DNA of 40,784 bases from Caulochytrium protostelioides (GCA_003615045.1 ML014264.1:3629-44412); one strand, 5' to 3'; positions 18,031 to 27,837 are shown, counted from the first letter of the stretch. Program-made: numbers and translations. The notes: generated from the sequence alone by a model not told the origin.

Positions 18031-21000
18031 CTAGGACCGAGGGGCAGGGCTCGATGCTGCCTGGCCGCGGGCGCCAGGACCCTGCTGCCACGCCTTGGCA
18101 TGGTCGCGCTCGCTCGGGAGCACGTCCTTCGCGTCGTAGTAGTGCGGCGCGACTTCGACGAGCCACGCGGGCTCGATGGGAATCACTTGCCGCGCGAACT
18201 CGCGGCTCGTCGAGACGAGCTCGAAAAAGAGAATCCAGCGGGGCCGGTAGACCCGTGCTGCGGCCGCGGCCGCCGCGGCCGCCGTCGGGGGCCCGGCCTG
18301 GCTGGCGCCGGCGAGGGCCGTTGCGGCGTCGCCGGCCTTGTCGGCGGTCGCGGCGGCCGTTTGGGCGCGCGGCGCGAGGCAAGTGCTGCCGTGCAGCGCC
18401 ACGACGAGCCGCGACTTGAGCGTGCGGTAGGTCTCGCCGTCGCGCTGCAGCCGCGCGACGTTGTAGAAGTATCCGGCGGTGAGCGCCTTCCGGATCGCCG
18501 TGCTGTCGCCGCGGCCGGTCGTGTTGCCGCAGGACACGAGGGGAATCTCGGTGCGCTCCATCAGCCGCGCGAGCTGCGCGCGTACGGACCGCGCCGACCG
18601 CAGGGAGCGGACTTGGACAAAGTTCTCGCGGCACCAGACGGCGCTGTACGCGGTGGCGGCCCAGGCGTTGTAGACGGCGAGCAGCATGAGCGCGTCGCCG
18701 CCCTGCGGGCGGAAGAACGCGCGCCGCGCTTGCTCGGCGGCGTCCGCCTTGTCGCGCGGCTTGTAGAAGAGTGCGCCGCCCACGCCGAGCATACTCACGA
18801 TGGTGAGCACTTCTTCGCTGCACTGCGCCTCGCCCGAGGCGATGAGGGCGCGCGCGAGCATCGGGTCGACTGGAAACTCGGCCATCTGGCGCCCGCGCTT
18901 CGTCAGCGCGCCGCGAGCATCGAGCGCGCCCAGCGCGTACAGCTGCTCCAGGCTGCGGACCAGCGCCTCGGGGGCCGGCGGGTCCATAAAGTCGAAGCCG
19001 AGCAGGTCGTGGACGCCGAGGCTCTTGAGGAGCAGCACGACGTTGGCGAGGTTGGCGCGCTGGATCTCGGGCACGGTGCTCTCCTCGAGCTCGTTCGCGT
19101 AGGCCCAGGCCGTGTACAGCCGGAAGCACTTGCCCGGCCCGACGCGGCCCGCGCGGCCCTTGCGCTGGTTGGCCGCGGCGCGCGATGCGGGCACGACGAC
19201 GAGGTGTTCGACGCCGGTGCGTGGGTCGTACGTGTTCTGCTTGACGAACCCCGGGTCGATCACATAGACGACGCCGTCGATCGTGATGGAGGTTTCCGCG
19301 ATGTTGGTCGCCAGCACGACTTTGCGCGCGCCGGCGGGCGTCGGCTCGAAGATCTTGGCCTGCAGCTCGGCCGGCAGGTTGGCGTAGATCGGGCACACGC
19401 GCAGCTCGGGCAGCCGCTCCCCGAGCGCGCGCGCCGTGTCCTCCAGGGCGGCCTGGACGCCTTCGATCTCGGCTTGGCCCGTCAGAAACACGAGAATGTC
19501 GCCCGGCGGCTGGGTGACGTGGATCTGAAGCACTGTCGTGATCGCAGCCTTGATGTAGTCCGCCTCGGGCGCCGTGGTATGGTAGACCTCGACGGGGAAC
19601 GTGCGGCCTGGGATGTGGAAAATGGGCGCGTCGTCAAAGTACGAGCTGAACTTCTGCGCGTCCATCGTCGCCGACGAGATGAGCAGTCGCAAGTCCGGAC
19701 GGAACCGCGCAATGTCCTTCACAAGCCCGAACAGGATATCGGTGTGGAGCGTGCGCTCGTGGGCCTCGTCGATCATCAAGCACGCATACCCGGCCAGGTC
19801 GGGCTCGGTGAGAAACTCGCGCAGCAGCATTCCGTCCGTCATGTACTTGATGCGTGTGCTCGGGCTCGTGCAGTCCTCGAACCGGACCGCATACCCGACC
19901 GCCTGCCCCAGCGGCGTGCCCATTTCCTCGGCGACACGCGCCGCCACGCTCATGGCCGCCACGCGCCGCGGCTGTGTGCACCCCAGCTTCTTGCCGTCTC
20001 GGCTATAGCCGGCCTCGTCCAGATACTGCAGGATCTGCGTCGTTTTGCCGGACCCGGTCTCGCCGACGACAATGAGCACCTGGTGTGCCGCCACGGCCTC
20101 CACGATCGCCTCGCGGCACGCCGCGACGGGCAGCCCCGCGCGCACCGCCTGGATCGCCTCCCGTTTCGACAGCCCTGGCTTAGCGCCGTCCGCCGTCTTG
20201 ACCGGAGGCGGGATCGCTTCTTCCTCGTCGGAGGCCGAGGCGGACGACCCATCGTCGTCATGGGAGCGGCGATCATGCCGGTGGTGGTGGCGGCGGCGGC
20301 GGGCCGACGGAGCGCCCGTCGACTTGAACTGGATATGCTGCGCCGCATCAAAGACGAAATCATACCCGCTGTCGGTGCCAGCCGCCGCGGCGGCGCCCGG
20401 TGCGGCCGCCGGCGGCGCCCCGAGCGATTTCTTGATTTGGTGGGCCTCCCACGAGGGCGGTTCGACCGCGCCGCCGGCCGTCGCGGGCCCCGCGGGCGCC
20501 GTGGCATGCAGCACGGCGTCGACGTCGGTGGTCGGCGCGGCGTCCGGGATCAGGTAGGTGCGGTCGGCGCCGGCCGGCTGCGCGCGCGCCTTCGCGAGCG
20601 CAAGCACCTCCTTCTTGTACGCGAGCTCGCGGCGCTCCTTCTCGGTCAGCTCGTCGGCGCGGAACAGCGTTTCCTCGTCACGGATCGACTGCTCCAGAAG
20701 CGCGAGCTGCTGCGCCTCGCGCTTCGCCAGATAGGTCTGGCGCGACCGGAGGCGCAGGTCGGCCATGTCGGGCGGCGCCGCCGCCGCGTCCTCCGGCGAC
20801 GGGGCCGCTGCGGCGTCCTCGAGCGCCGGGCGTGTGTGGCGCTTGGTCCGTGCCGCATCTCGGGCACGCAAGCGCTCGACAAAGGCGTCGCGCTCACGGC
20901 GCTCCTGCGCTTCTGGATCTGACGGTATCGCCGCGTCGTGAGAAGCGTCAGCGTCAGTATCAGCGGCGGCGTCCGCATGGGCGGCATCCGCCGGGGGCGG

Positions 21001-21546
21001 GGGCGGCGACGCGGAGTCCACCCAGGCGACGGGCACATCGTCTTCTTCGACCTGCAGGGTGCGCGCATGCGTCCGCGCGCCGCCAACGCGTTTGTTGCGT
21101 GAGCGCCTCGGCGTGGATGTCGGCTGCTCTCCGGATGGCGAGCGACTCCGACTCCGACTCCGGGACCGACTCCGACTCCGACTCCGACTCCGACTCCGAC
21201 TCCGACTCCCAGAGCATGCCCGGGCCGCGTCAGAGCGGTGGCGGCGGCGCTCACGGCCGCGATCCGGATCAGACCGGTCCACTCTCCGATCGCGGCGGCG
21301 CTCGCGGTCCCGCTCTCGGTCCCGCGTCCGCTCCGAAGGGCGCGACCGCCGCGACCGCTCGGCCGACGGATCGGCGGATCGCCGTGAGGGCCGCGGCCGC
21401 GGCGCCGTCGGCAGCGCATCCAGCGACGCATCGAGCAGCAGCTCGTAGTCGCCGGGCGCCGCCACCGCATACGTCGTCGCCGACGGCACCGGTGGCGGCG
21501 CGGCGGCGGCGCCCGTGGCGTCCGAGGCGGCCGGGGCGACGCCCAT
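18031..21546 (-). CDS. PRP2: Spliceosomal DEAH-box ATPase Prp2/DHX16
   Basis: 1,171 residues from ATG 21546 (a longer frame begins only at a TTG). Residues about 30-130 are Arg/Asp/Ser-rich with a long Ser-Arg run. The segment with [20 protein letters not shown] is typical of DHX16. The helicase core has motif I GETGSGKT (about 495), DEAH (about 593), SAT (about 624) and QRKGRAGR (about 794). The winged-helix, ratchet and OB-fold domains follow, ending in [14 protein letters not shown]. There is no S1 domain, which argues against Prp22/DHX8. Prp2 remodels the activated spliceosome before the first splicing step. An Ala-rich insertion lies between the ratchet and the WILFFELV strand, and the usual HPSS is HGST. 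No intron was seen. Confidence 0.93.
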   Translation of the reverse strand: MGVAPAASDATGAAAAPPPVPSATTYAVAAPGDYELLLDASLDALPTAPRPRPSRRSADPSAERSRRSRPSERTRDRERDRERRRDRRVDRSDPDRGRERRRHRSDAARACSGSRSRSRSRSRSRSRSRSRSRSRSPSGEQPTSTPRRSRNKRVGGARTHARTLQVEEDDVPVAWVDSASPPPPPADAAHADAAADTDADASHDAAIPSDPEAQERRERDAFVERLRARDAARTKRHTRPALEDAAAAPSPEDAAAAPPDMADLRLRSRQTYLAKREAQQLALLEQSIRDEETLFRADELTEKERRELAYKKEVLALAKARAQPAGADRTYLIPDAAPTTDVDAVLHATAPAGPATAGGAVEPPSWEAHQIKKSLGAPPAAAPGAAAAAGTDSGYDFVFDAAQHIQFKSTGAPSARRRRHHHRHDRRSHDDDGSSASASDEEEAIPPPVKTADGAKPGLSKREAIQAVRAGLPVAACREAIVEAVAAHQVLIVVGETGSGKTTQILQYLDEAGYSRDGKKLGCTQPRRVAAMSVAARVAEEMGTPLGQAVGYAVRFEDCTSPSTRIKYMTDGMLLREFLTEPDLAGYACLMIDEAHERTLHTDILFGLVKDIARFRPDLRLLISSATMDAQKFSSYFDDAPIFHIPGRTFPVEVYHTTAPEADYIKAAITTVLQIHVTQPPGDILVFLTGQAEIEGVQAALEDTARALGERLPELRVCPIYANLPAELQAKIFEPTPAGARKVVLATNIAETSITIDGVVYVIDPGFVKQNTYDPRTGVEHLVVVPASRAAANQRKGRAGRVGPGKCFRLYTAWAYANELEESTVPEIQRANLANVVLLLKSLGVHDLLGFDFMDPPAPEALVRSLEQLYALGALDARGALTKRGRQMAEFPVDPMLARALIASGEAQCSEEVLTIVSMLGVGGALFYKPRDKADAAEQARRAFFRPQGGDALMLLAVYNAWAATAYSAVWCRENFVQVRSLRSARSVRAQLARLMERTEIPLVSCGNTTGRGDSTAIRKALTAGYFYNVARLQRDGETYRTLKSRLVVALHGSTCLAPRAQTAAATADKAGDAATALAGASQAGPPTAAAAAAAAARVYRPRWILFFELVSTSREFARQVIPIEPAWLVEVAPHYYDAKDVLPSERDHAKAWQQGPGARGQAASSPAPRS
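21150..21212 (-). repeat. 6-bp tandem repeat encoding the Ser-Arg run of Prp2
   Basis: On the + strand the unit is cgactc, about ten copies with one interruption. On the coding strand it gives alternating Ser-Arg codons. Such a run mimics the RS domains of splicing factors. Confidence 0.8.
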
Positions 21547-21565
21547 GGCGCCGAGAGCCAGTCCA

Positions 21566-21590
21566 GGCGGCGGCGGCGGCGGCGGCGGGG
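21566..21590 (-). repeat. CCG trinucleotide run in the PRP2 leader
   Basis: Eight GGC units on the + strand read as CCG on the PRP2 strand. They end about 20 bases before the ATG at 21546. Confidence 0.75.
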
Positions 21591-21959
21591 TCAATGCAAC
21601 ACCACGCGGTGGATATCACGCCAACAGCGGCGGCGACAGCGGCAAGTGAGGTGATACAGGCGGAAGGGGGTCGATGGACGGCGCGGCGTCGCAAGCACCG
21701 CAGAACCCGCGGGATCCGAGGGTGAACAGCGCGGAAGGAGGACGGCATAACGATCAGGCCTGACCCCGCCCAGTATCGCATGGTATGGCAGCTCATGACG
21801 GCTCTCGCTCGCTGTCGCTCCTCGCCGTTGGCCGCGTGGCTGCTGCCTTCAGACATCGCGATGGCTTTCTCCGCCGCCCGCGTGCCGCCTGCGCCCCCTG
21901 CCGCCACCGCCGCCGCTGCCGCCGCCAATGGGGTCCGCCGTCCAAAGAAAACATCGACA

Positions 21960-22250
21960 ACGCCACACTTCACCCTTATACGCTTCACGCGGCGGTCAAC
22001 CGGGTCCACACGACCCGGGTGTATGCCCTGATGCATGTGGTCCTGAAACCCGGTCAACGCCGGCGCCAGGAAACCGTGGTTCGAGGTTGGTTGTGGTATG
22101 AAGCCGCCAACAGCAAGTTTGTGAACCGCGACCTCTATGCCGCGTTGAACATCTGACGCTGTCTGGCCTTACCCCGGCGCTGTGCCGCAATCTGCTCAGG
22201 CAAGCTCCGCTGTTGCCCAAGGTCGGCAAGCTCATCCGACAATGAACCGA
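21960..22250 (+). pseudogene. Fanzor-like nuclease remnant, RuvC-III C-terminal part
   Basis: In the frame ending at the TGA 22154-22156 the translation includes VVRGWLWYEA and then NSKFVNRDLYAALNI. This fits the conserved RuvC-III end of TnpB/Fanzor nucleases (R-D-x-N-A-A-x-N-I). In the same frame after the stop, RCLALPRR continues the homology-like sequence. The TGA thus interrupts a formerly continuous reading, probably at an Arg CGA. The N-terminal half and zinc-finger cysteines are not visible. The piece lies between the divergent upstream flank of PRP2 and the 3' side of PRE7. It complements the RuvC-I/II remnant at 361-840 but is a separate locus. Confidence 0.58.
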
Positions 22251-22526
22251 GTGTGCTACTACCGCCGTGGGAGACCCATGGGGGGCACCACGGAGGGAAT
22301 GGTGGGCGTGTTGGGTCGGTGGGTGTGTACGTGCTTTAAAATGAATATAATGCTGCCCGGCGACACCCCACGTCCATCATTCGGATCTCGCTTGACCGTC
22401 GCTGCCTGGGATCTTTCTAAGTAACTCGCGTGATCGGTGAAGGGACACCATCGAAAAGTAAAAAACGAAAATGATATACATACAGCAGGATGGAACAAGA
22501 GACGGCGCTACAGCGCGGAAGGATGG
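22251..22526. other. Spacer 3' of PRE7
   Basis: About 280 bp of mixed composition; no gene seen. It should carry the PRE7 3' untranslated region and polyadenylation signals on the minus strand. Confidence 0.35.
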
Positions 22527-23386
22527 TTAGTCGCGCTTCAGCGGGATCTGCTCAACCGTCACGCCGGACTTGCGGATCACAAAAATCTCCAACAGATCGC
22601 CCGTGTAGATGTCGCGCTCGGTCGCGGAGGTGAACGCGTCCTTGGTATACTTCATCGCCGTGTCGAAGGGCACCGACCCCGGCTTGCCCTCGGTCTTAGC
22701 GTCGATCTGCGACTGGTGGTGGTGGCCGATCTTGGCGTCCAGGAAGGGCATAATGAGGTGGCCCGCGGACCCAGCGCAGGCCCACTTGCGCTTCTCGACG
22801 TTGCCGACCGGGTCGTAGGAATAGACCCAGCCCGAGCCGTCGGCATCGAGGCCGCCGAGCGTGTTCCACACAAAGTAAGGGAAGTGGCGCTTGCCGTAGA
22901 GCACGACCGAGAGGAGCTGCGCGAGCGCCGACGGCGACATCGTCTTCGCGTGCACGTGGTGGTACTGCTCGATCGACTGCTTGAGGCGGCGCACCAGGTT
23001 CTGCCCGTCGGCGGCCATCCCGCCCGTGGCCAGCACACAGTTGTTGTCCAGCTTGAACACCTTCGGGCAGTACCGCGTGTTGATCGAGTAACCCTCCGAC
23101 TGACGGGTATCGCCCGCCACAATCACGTAGTCGTCGCCCGCGATCGCGAGTGTCGTTCTGGAAGCGTATCAAAAACTCAATACGCGGTGAGCCAGGGATT
23201 CCGCAACAAAGAAAAAAAAATTGCGGCAAGCGACCATGGGACGACCAGCCGGTCGATGCATTCGAGAAGTGTTCGACCATCGTCATGGGAAAGAACTTAC
23301 CCGCCGTTGTCGGTATAGGGCGAGAAACCGTGCTCCATGGGGATCCGAACCGGCCCCGCATGGGTCGGGCCCGCGGCAGAAAGCAT
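22527..23386 (-). CDS. PRE7: 20S proteasome subunit beta6 (Pre7/PSMB1)
   Basis: Two exons on the minus strand: 23386-23301 and 23157-22527. They join within a Gly codon to give 238 residues. Exon 1 starts MLSAAG and ends FSPYTDNGG. Exon 2 resumes TTLAIAGDDYVIVAGDTR, reproducing the family's FSPY..NGGT.LAIAG junction, so the intron is well supported. Later landmarks are DPVGNVEKRKWACAGSAG and the C-terminal PLKRD. Beta6 is one of the non-catalytic beta subunits of the 20S core. It lacks the catalytic Lys of active subunits and helps assemble the beta ring. The length fits human PSMB1 (241). ATG 23386 gives an MLS start as in the human protein. It is divergent from PRE2. Confidence 0.95.
23158..23300 (-). 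other. Intron of PRE7
   Basis: 143 bp, starting GTAAGT and ending CAG on the minus strand. It has a T/A-rich tract in the middle and a ctcac branch-point-like site about 35 bases before the acceptor. Removal restores the conserved NGG-TTLAIAG sequence. Confidence 0.9.
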
Positions 23387-24830
23387 GATCTCAGATCTGT
23401 GCGGATCCACCAGAAATCATACGCCGACGAGAAAAACCAAGAAAGGGATGAGTCGCTATGTCGAAGTTCAAGCTCAGGCAAAATAGATCGTGTGACTGCC
23501 GTCTCTCCTCGCCCCGGCGCGTCGCATCGGCCAGCACGAATGGAAGCCGACGTCATCGGCTCAACCAGCTCTATCAGCTGAAATCAACAGAATAAGCGCC
23601 GTCAGCCCCACGAGGACAGTCAGCGTATCGAGCGCAAGCCGGCCAAAGTGGGGATCGTGCTGTCTGGCAGATCCACCGCATGCCGAGAGGCAAGCATCCA
23701 TGCGGACGCATGGCACCTGGTGCTGCTGCCAGATGGACGAGTCACGACCCCGCTCTCGCACGCGGCGCCCGGGGAGCATGATCGCGATTTCTGTCATAAG
23801 TGGCCGAGCGCGGGAAGCGCTGCATCTGCAGCAGCGGACACCTGTGAAGACGCGGGGCCGGCCGATGCGGGGGTCGCGGGCGACGGCGCCGATGCCGGTG
23901 TCGCCGCCGCCACGTGAGAGGCGCCCTACCTTCTTTGGAGGATTTGGCGGGATCAGCGCTAATCAAACGGCAAGAGGCAACGCGTCGGCTCTCGGCTTGA
24001 TCAAGAGAAAGGCGCGGCGAAGCACAGCACAGCGTCAGCAGGGAATCGCAACACGAGACGGCGCGGAGAGTAGAGACAGGAGACAGGAGACAGAGGATGC
24101 CGAGTGCGCAGCGAGCGCGAGTCGCCGGTTGGATCCGAAGCCGCTGATACGGCCGATGTGGACACGTCTCCTGCAGCTTGATCCACGGGTGGGCGATCAT
24201 CTTGGCGCTGGGCACGACGCGTTTGCTGGTTCTTGTGTTGGGGGTCGAGCCCGCCGTGCCGTGCCGCCTCGGGTTGGCCTCGGCCGTCGGGCCCCATCGC
24301 GAGCGCCGACGGCCAGCGCCACGAGCCGCAACGCGCAAGGCGCGCCGAGGCCCAGCGCTCGCCTTACCTCGCCCCGCGAGAGGCGCCACCGGGTTACGCG
24401 TGGACGCGGTCACGCCAGCGACGCTCGCCCCTCGGGCGAAGGACGCCGCCCGTCGCGGCGAGCACGAGTCGAGCCGCCGCGCAGGCAGCCGCCGGTATGA
24501 AGCGCGCTCGTCGGCGGCGGCCGCGGCGGCATGCGGGTGACCTGCGCGGCGACGCCCGATCGCCGCAGAACCACGCGACCTGATCCCGCGACACCTGATC
24601 CGCAGGACCGTCGACGTCGGCGCGACCGAACCACCCCCGACCACGCGAAGACGGTGCTTTCAAGATCGCGACCCCTGCTGGCTGTTCGCGCTCCCTGACG
24701 TCCCTCTCTGCACGGACACAGACCCTCCCGGCGACGACGATCGTGTTGTGACGGCAACTGCGTGCTGTTGCTGTTGCTGCTGCTCCTTTCTTTTTCTTTT
24801 GAACCGTGACCCGACCCGGATCCGCTCGCG
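23387..24830. other. Divergent intergenic region between PRE7 and PRE2
   Basis: 1,444 bp separate the two proteasome start codons. No gene is securely recognisable; one small minus-strand frame with a hydrophobic end is listed separately. A short motif on the minus strand (KMIAHPWIKLQE, near 24160-24200) recalls the end of a protein kinase but has no supporting kinase sequence around it. A CTG/TTG-rich and T-rich tract (about 24760-24803) lies just upstream of PRE2. No exact copy of the proteasome control element was found here. Confidence 0.4.
23561..23797 (-). CDS. Small hypothetical protein with a hydrophobic C-terminus
   Basis: A 78-residue frame from ATG 23797 ends with a predicted membrane span (TLTVLVGLTALILLIS) followed by a few polar residues. 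That is the layout of tail-anchored proteins. I recognise no family. The part before the span is not conserved-looking. It could be a last exon: an AG acceptor-like site (ctgccag) lies just before HDPHFGRLALD. The stop is about 175 bp upstream of the PRE7 ATG on the same strand. It may be a chance frame. Confidence 0.2.
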   Translation of the reverse strand: MTEIAIMLPGRRVRERGRDSSIWQQHQVPCVRMDACLSACGGSARQHDPHFGRLALDTLTVLVGLTALILLISADRAG

Positions 24831-25813
24831 ATGTTGGATCTGGCGCAGGTCCACCAGGTGCGCCGCGACCATGAGGACGCGGCCGCCGACGACGCCTTCC
24901 TTGACCCGCTGCAGTCGAAGGTGCCGGCCTTTGTGATTCCGAATGTGGCCCACGTAAGTCATCTCGACGCTCTCATGGGCATCCCTCGGCACCTTCATCA
25001 ACAAGAAACCCAAAGACATCGCCTACGGATGACGCCGGTCCGCTCACCCGATCCCCTTTTTTTCTTCTTGGTATGCGATGCGATTAATGGTACCGATGCA
25101 ATGGATAATAGCCGATCGAATTCTTGAAACACCAGACGAGCGTTGATGCCAAGAACCGCATCGACATCCAGCACGGCACGACAACGCTGGCCTTCAAGTT
25201 CCAGGGCGGGATCGTGCTGGCGGTCGACTCGCGCGCGAGCGGCGGGTCCTGGATCGCGTCCCAGACGGTCAAAAAGGTCGTGGAAATCAACCCGCACCTG
25301 CTCGGCACCGTCGCCGGTGGCGCGGCCGACTGCTTCTACTGGGAGCGCCAGCTCGGCCGCGAATGCCGTCTCTACGAGCTGCGCAACAAGCGCCGCATCT
25401 CTGTCGCAGGCGCGTCGAAGCTCCTCAACAACATGGTCTACGGCTACAAGGGCACCGGTCTCTCGATGGGCACCATGATCATGGGCTGGGACGCCGGCAA
25501 GGGCCCAGCGCTATTCTACGTCGACTCGGACGGCCAGCGCGTCGCGCACGAGCTCTTCTCGGTCGGCTCGGGGTCCACGTATGCCTACGGCATTCTCGAC
25601 GCCGGGTACCGCTATGATCTCTCCGTGGACGAGGCCATCGACCTTGCCCGCCGCGCCATCTACCACGCGACCTACCGCGACGCGTACTCGGGCGGCTCCG
25701 TCCGTGTCTACCACGTCCGCGAGGAGGGCTGGCGTCACATCAGCACCACCGATGTCATGGAGCTCCACTACATGTATGCCCAAGAGACCAAGCCGGATCT
25801 CAAAAAGGTCTAA
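24831..25813 (+). CDS. PRE2: 20S proteasome catalytic subunit beta5 (Pre2/PSMB5), chymotrypsin-like
   Basis: Exons 24831-24953 and 25112-25813 join in phase 0 (VAH then [10 protein letters not shown]) to give 274 residues. The propeptide is 63 residues, cut at HG before Thr64, which becomes Thr1 of mature [11 protein letters not shown]. Asp17 (D80), Lys33 (K96), Ser129 (in VGSGS), Asp166 and Ser169 (in DAYSGG) are all present, so it should be active. Beta5 cleaves after hydrophobic residues. Pocket residues differ from yeast and human: Ser at mature 21 (usually Thr), Gly at 22 (usually Ala) and Val at 45 (usually Met). The size fits yeast Pre2. It is divergent from PRE7 and convergent with the PSME3IP1-like gene, 264 bp away. 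Confidence 0.96.
24954..25111 (+). other. Intron of PRE2
   Basis: 158 bp with a GTAAGT donor and TAG acceptor and a long pyrimidine tract (about 25055-25070). Splicing yields VAHPIEFLK, which parallels VANPQDFLR of yeast Pre2. An unspliced frame would start only at a TTG. Confidence 0.92.
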
Positions 25814-26077
25814 GCACCCCGCTCATGCTATCATGACGCGTCATCGTCGCCACTGTCACCGACGTCGCCGTCGCCGTCGTTGTCAATGCTGCTGCCATCT
25901 GCTTCCCATGGCACGCGTTGTTGCTTGATCTGTTTCATGGTTCGCACGGACCCGAGGGATTGTTCCGACAACGTGCGCTTGCTTCTCTTCCTTATGTGTA
26001 TGTTTCTTTTTCTTTTTTTTTACGCTACTCGGTGGAGGGTCCGATGCCGCCGCGTTTGAAGCGCGCCGCTGCAACCA

Positions 26078-26917
26078 TCACGCGCCGCCGTCGCCATGGC
26101 CGACGTCGTCGTCGCTGCTCGACGCATAGTCGACGACCACCGCAGAGGGCGCTGGCGGCGCGGGAGGCACGGGCGGCGCCCCGGAGCGCTTCGTTGCCGC
26201 TGCCGCCACGGTCGCCGGGAGGACGTCGGAGGACGGCGCGGCCGCCGCCGCGGGCATCGCGGCCGCCGGTAGGTCGGCGCGCCGCTCGATCTCCGACGCG
26301 GGCGCCGATGCCGATGCCGATGCCGCCGCGGGCGCCACCAGCGTCGGTGTCGACGCGGCGGCCGTGCCCGTCGCCGAAGCCGAAGCCGCTGCGGCGCCCT
26401 TGGGCCGCACCCACGCGGCGTCGCGACGTTTCTTGATGACGACCGGCAGCGCCATCCAGGCGGGACGCTTGGCCTCCCGCGCCGCGGTCGCGGCGCCGCC
26501 CGCGGCCCCGGCGTCGCTCAGGTCGGTCGCGGCGCGATCGGCGGCGGCGTCAGGCGTGTCCGTGTCCGTGGCGGCGTCCGTATGAACGGCGGCCCCGGCG
26601 CGGAGGGCGCGCGCTCGTGCACGGAACGCCGCGATCTGTGCCTGCTCGTCGCGGCGGCGGGCGGCCTCGGCGGCGGCGGCCTCGGCCTGCAGCGCGTCCA
26701 GGAACCGCGCCTCGTCGGCATCGATGCCCCGCGGCGTCTGGCCGGCCTTGAGCGCCGCCTCGTGCTCGGCCTTGGCGCGCTCGCGCTGGTCGCGCAGCTG
26801 TTCGTGCAGCGGCCGCGTGTCGGCCGGCCGGCCCGACGCCGGCACCACGATGCCCTCGGCGGCCTGCGCCGCGCGCTGCCGCTCAAGCTCCGACGCGCTG
26901 ATGAAGCGGCTCGACAT
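26078..26917 (-). CDS. Fam192A/PSME3IP1 (NIP30)-Fyv6 family protein
   Basis: 279 residues from ATG 26917. Residues 1-95 match the Fam192A/Fyv6 N-terminal domain: SSRFISASELERQR, then RPLHEQLRDQRERAKAEHE and the hallmark RGIDADEARFLDAL. A helical Ala/Glu/Arg region follows, then PAWMALPVVIKKRR, similar to the short basic motif of animal relatives. A long Ala/Pro-rich disordered stretch comes next. The tail VVVDYASSSDDDVG resembles the phosphorylated Ser/Asp end by which human PSME3IP1 binds the proteasome activator PA28gamma. Yeast Fyv6 instead works in second-step splicing. So the protein may act in splicing, proteasome regulation or both; nuclear location is likely. It is divergent from RRN7. 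Confidence 0.82.
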   Translation of the reverse strand: MSSRFISASELERQRAAQAAEGIVVPASGRPADTRPLHEQLRDQRERAKAEHEAALKAGQTPRGIDADEARFLDALQAEAAAAEAARRRDEQAQIAAFRARARALRAGAAVHTDAATDTDTPDAAADRAATDLSDAGAAGGAATAAREAKRPAWMALPVVIKKRRDAAWVRPKGAAAASASATGTAAASTPTLVAPAAASASASAPASEIERRADLPAAAMPAAAAAPSSDVLPATVAAAATKRSGAPPVPPAPPAPSAVVVDYASSSDDDVGHGDGGA

Positions 26918-27325
26918 GGCGGAAGGGAAGAGGAGACCGTGCGGCCGCCGCCGTCGCTATCACGAACGGGATCGTGGGCCTGCTCCGTGCGCGAGCCCTC
27001 CACGTGGCCGTGCTGTCGCATCACCCGCTCGCCGCCGTCCTTCCTCCCTTCCTGGGCCCGTTGGAAGGACCGGTGCGGCCGCTGAATAGCACGCGAAACC
27101 CCCGCAACGGCGGTCGCGTGCTCTCGCCGTCTTGCCGGTCGTGCCGGTCTCGCTGCCGGATCGAGAAGGCCTGCAAAGGCCCGGCCGCCCGCCATCGCCA
27201 CTGTCGAACCACGCCACCGCCACCGCCACCGCCGACGCCGGCGCCACGCACCGCGGACCCCCGTCATGCTGCGCCACACAAGCATGGGCACGGCGAGCGG
27301 CGGCCCTGAGCCCTGGGCCGCTCCC

Positions 27326-27380
27326 GCATCGCATCGCATCGCACCGCACCGCACCGCATCGCATCGCATCGCATCGCACC
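27326..27380. repeat. Pentanucleotide tandem repeat gcatc/gcacc
   Basis: Eleven perfect-length units in blocks: three gcatc, three gcacc, four gcatc, one gcacc. The block structure suggests repeated local duplication after the point change. Confidence 0.9.
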
Positions 27381-27395
27381 ACGTCGTGCTCACCG

Positions 27396-27404
27396 CGTGG
27401 CAAA
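27396..27404 (+). promoter_or_regulatory. Proteasome control element (PACE)-like site
   Basis: CGTGGCAAA differs from the yeast Rpn4 site GGTGGCAAA only at the first base. It lies about 480 bp from both flanking start codons. Binding is inferred; no Rpn4 homologue is known from this window. Confidence 0.3.
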
Positions 27405-27810
27405 TGAACCGCACAGACAACAGTCATCAGGTCATACGAAACGCGATCGCGCGGTGGGGTCCTGCTGAAGCTCGCTCCCCATGCGATCCGCCGTGCGCTG
27501 CCGCCGGGACATCCGCCCGTCGGCCCTTGCCGCCCGAAACTCCGACTCCCCACGAGCGCCGCCGCGAATCCTCCCTGCGCCCTCCTCCACCGCCTCTTGG
27601 GTCGCGCCCTTCCATGGCGCCGGCGATCGCGTGCTCACGGCGGCCACGGCACCGATTCGGACGGCGGCAGCGCTCTCCGGCGGCTTCTTGAACGCCATTG
27701 GAACGCCGCCTGCGCGGCGCCGGCGCCCCGAACCGGACTCCGACGACGGTCCCCGGCCCCTCGGGCCCCGGCGACTGACGCGGCCCTGGGCCTTTGGGAT
27801 CAGCGCACCA

Positions 27811-27837
27811 CGCCGCCGCCGCCGCCGCCGCCGCCGT
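27811..27837 (+). repeat. CCG trinucleotide run in the RRN7 leader
   Basis: Eight to nine CCG units end about 50 bases before the RRN7 ATG at 27887, in the presumed 5' leader. Confidence 0.75.

Noticed and set aside
17833-20922. A 1,029-codon open frame on the + strand opposite PRP2
   Set aside because: It is the antisense of the conserved helicase core, has low-complexity Arg/Gly/Ala content, and comes from high GC at codon position three.
24001-24297. A kinase-like end motif (KMIAHPWIKLQE) on the minus strand
   Set aside because: No kinase catalytic motifs upstream in any frame; probably chance.
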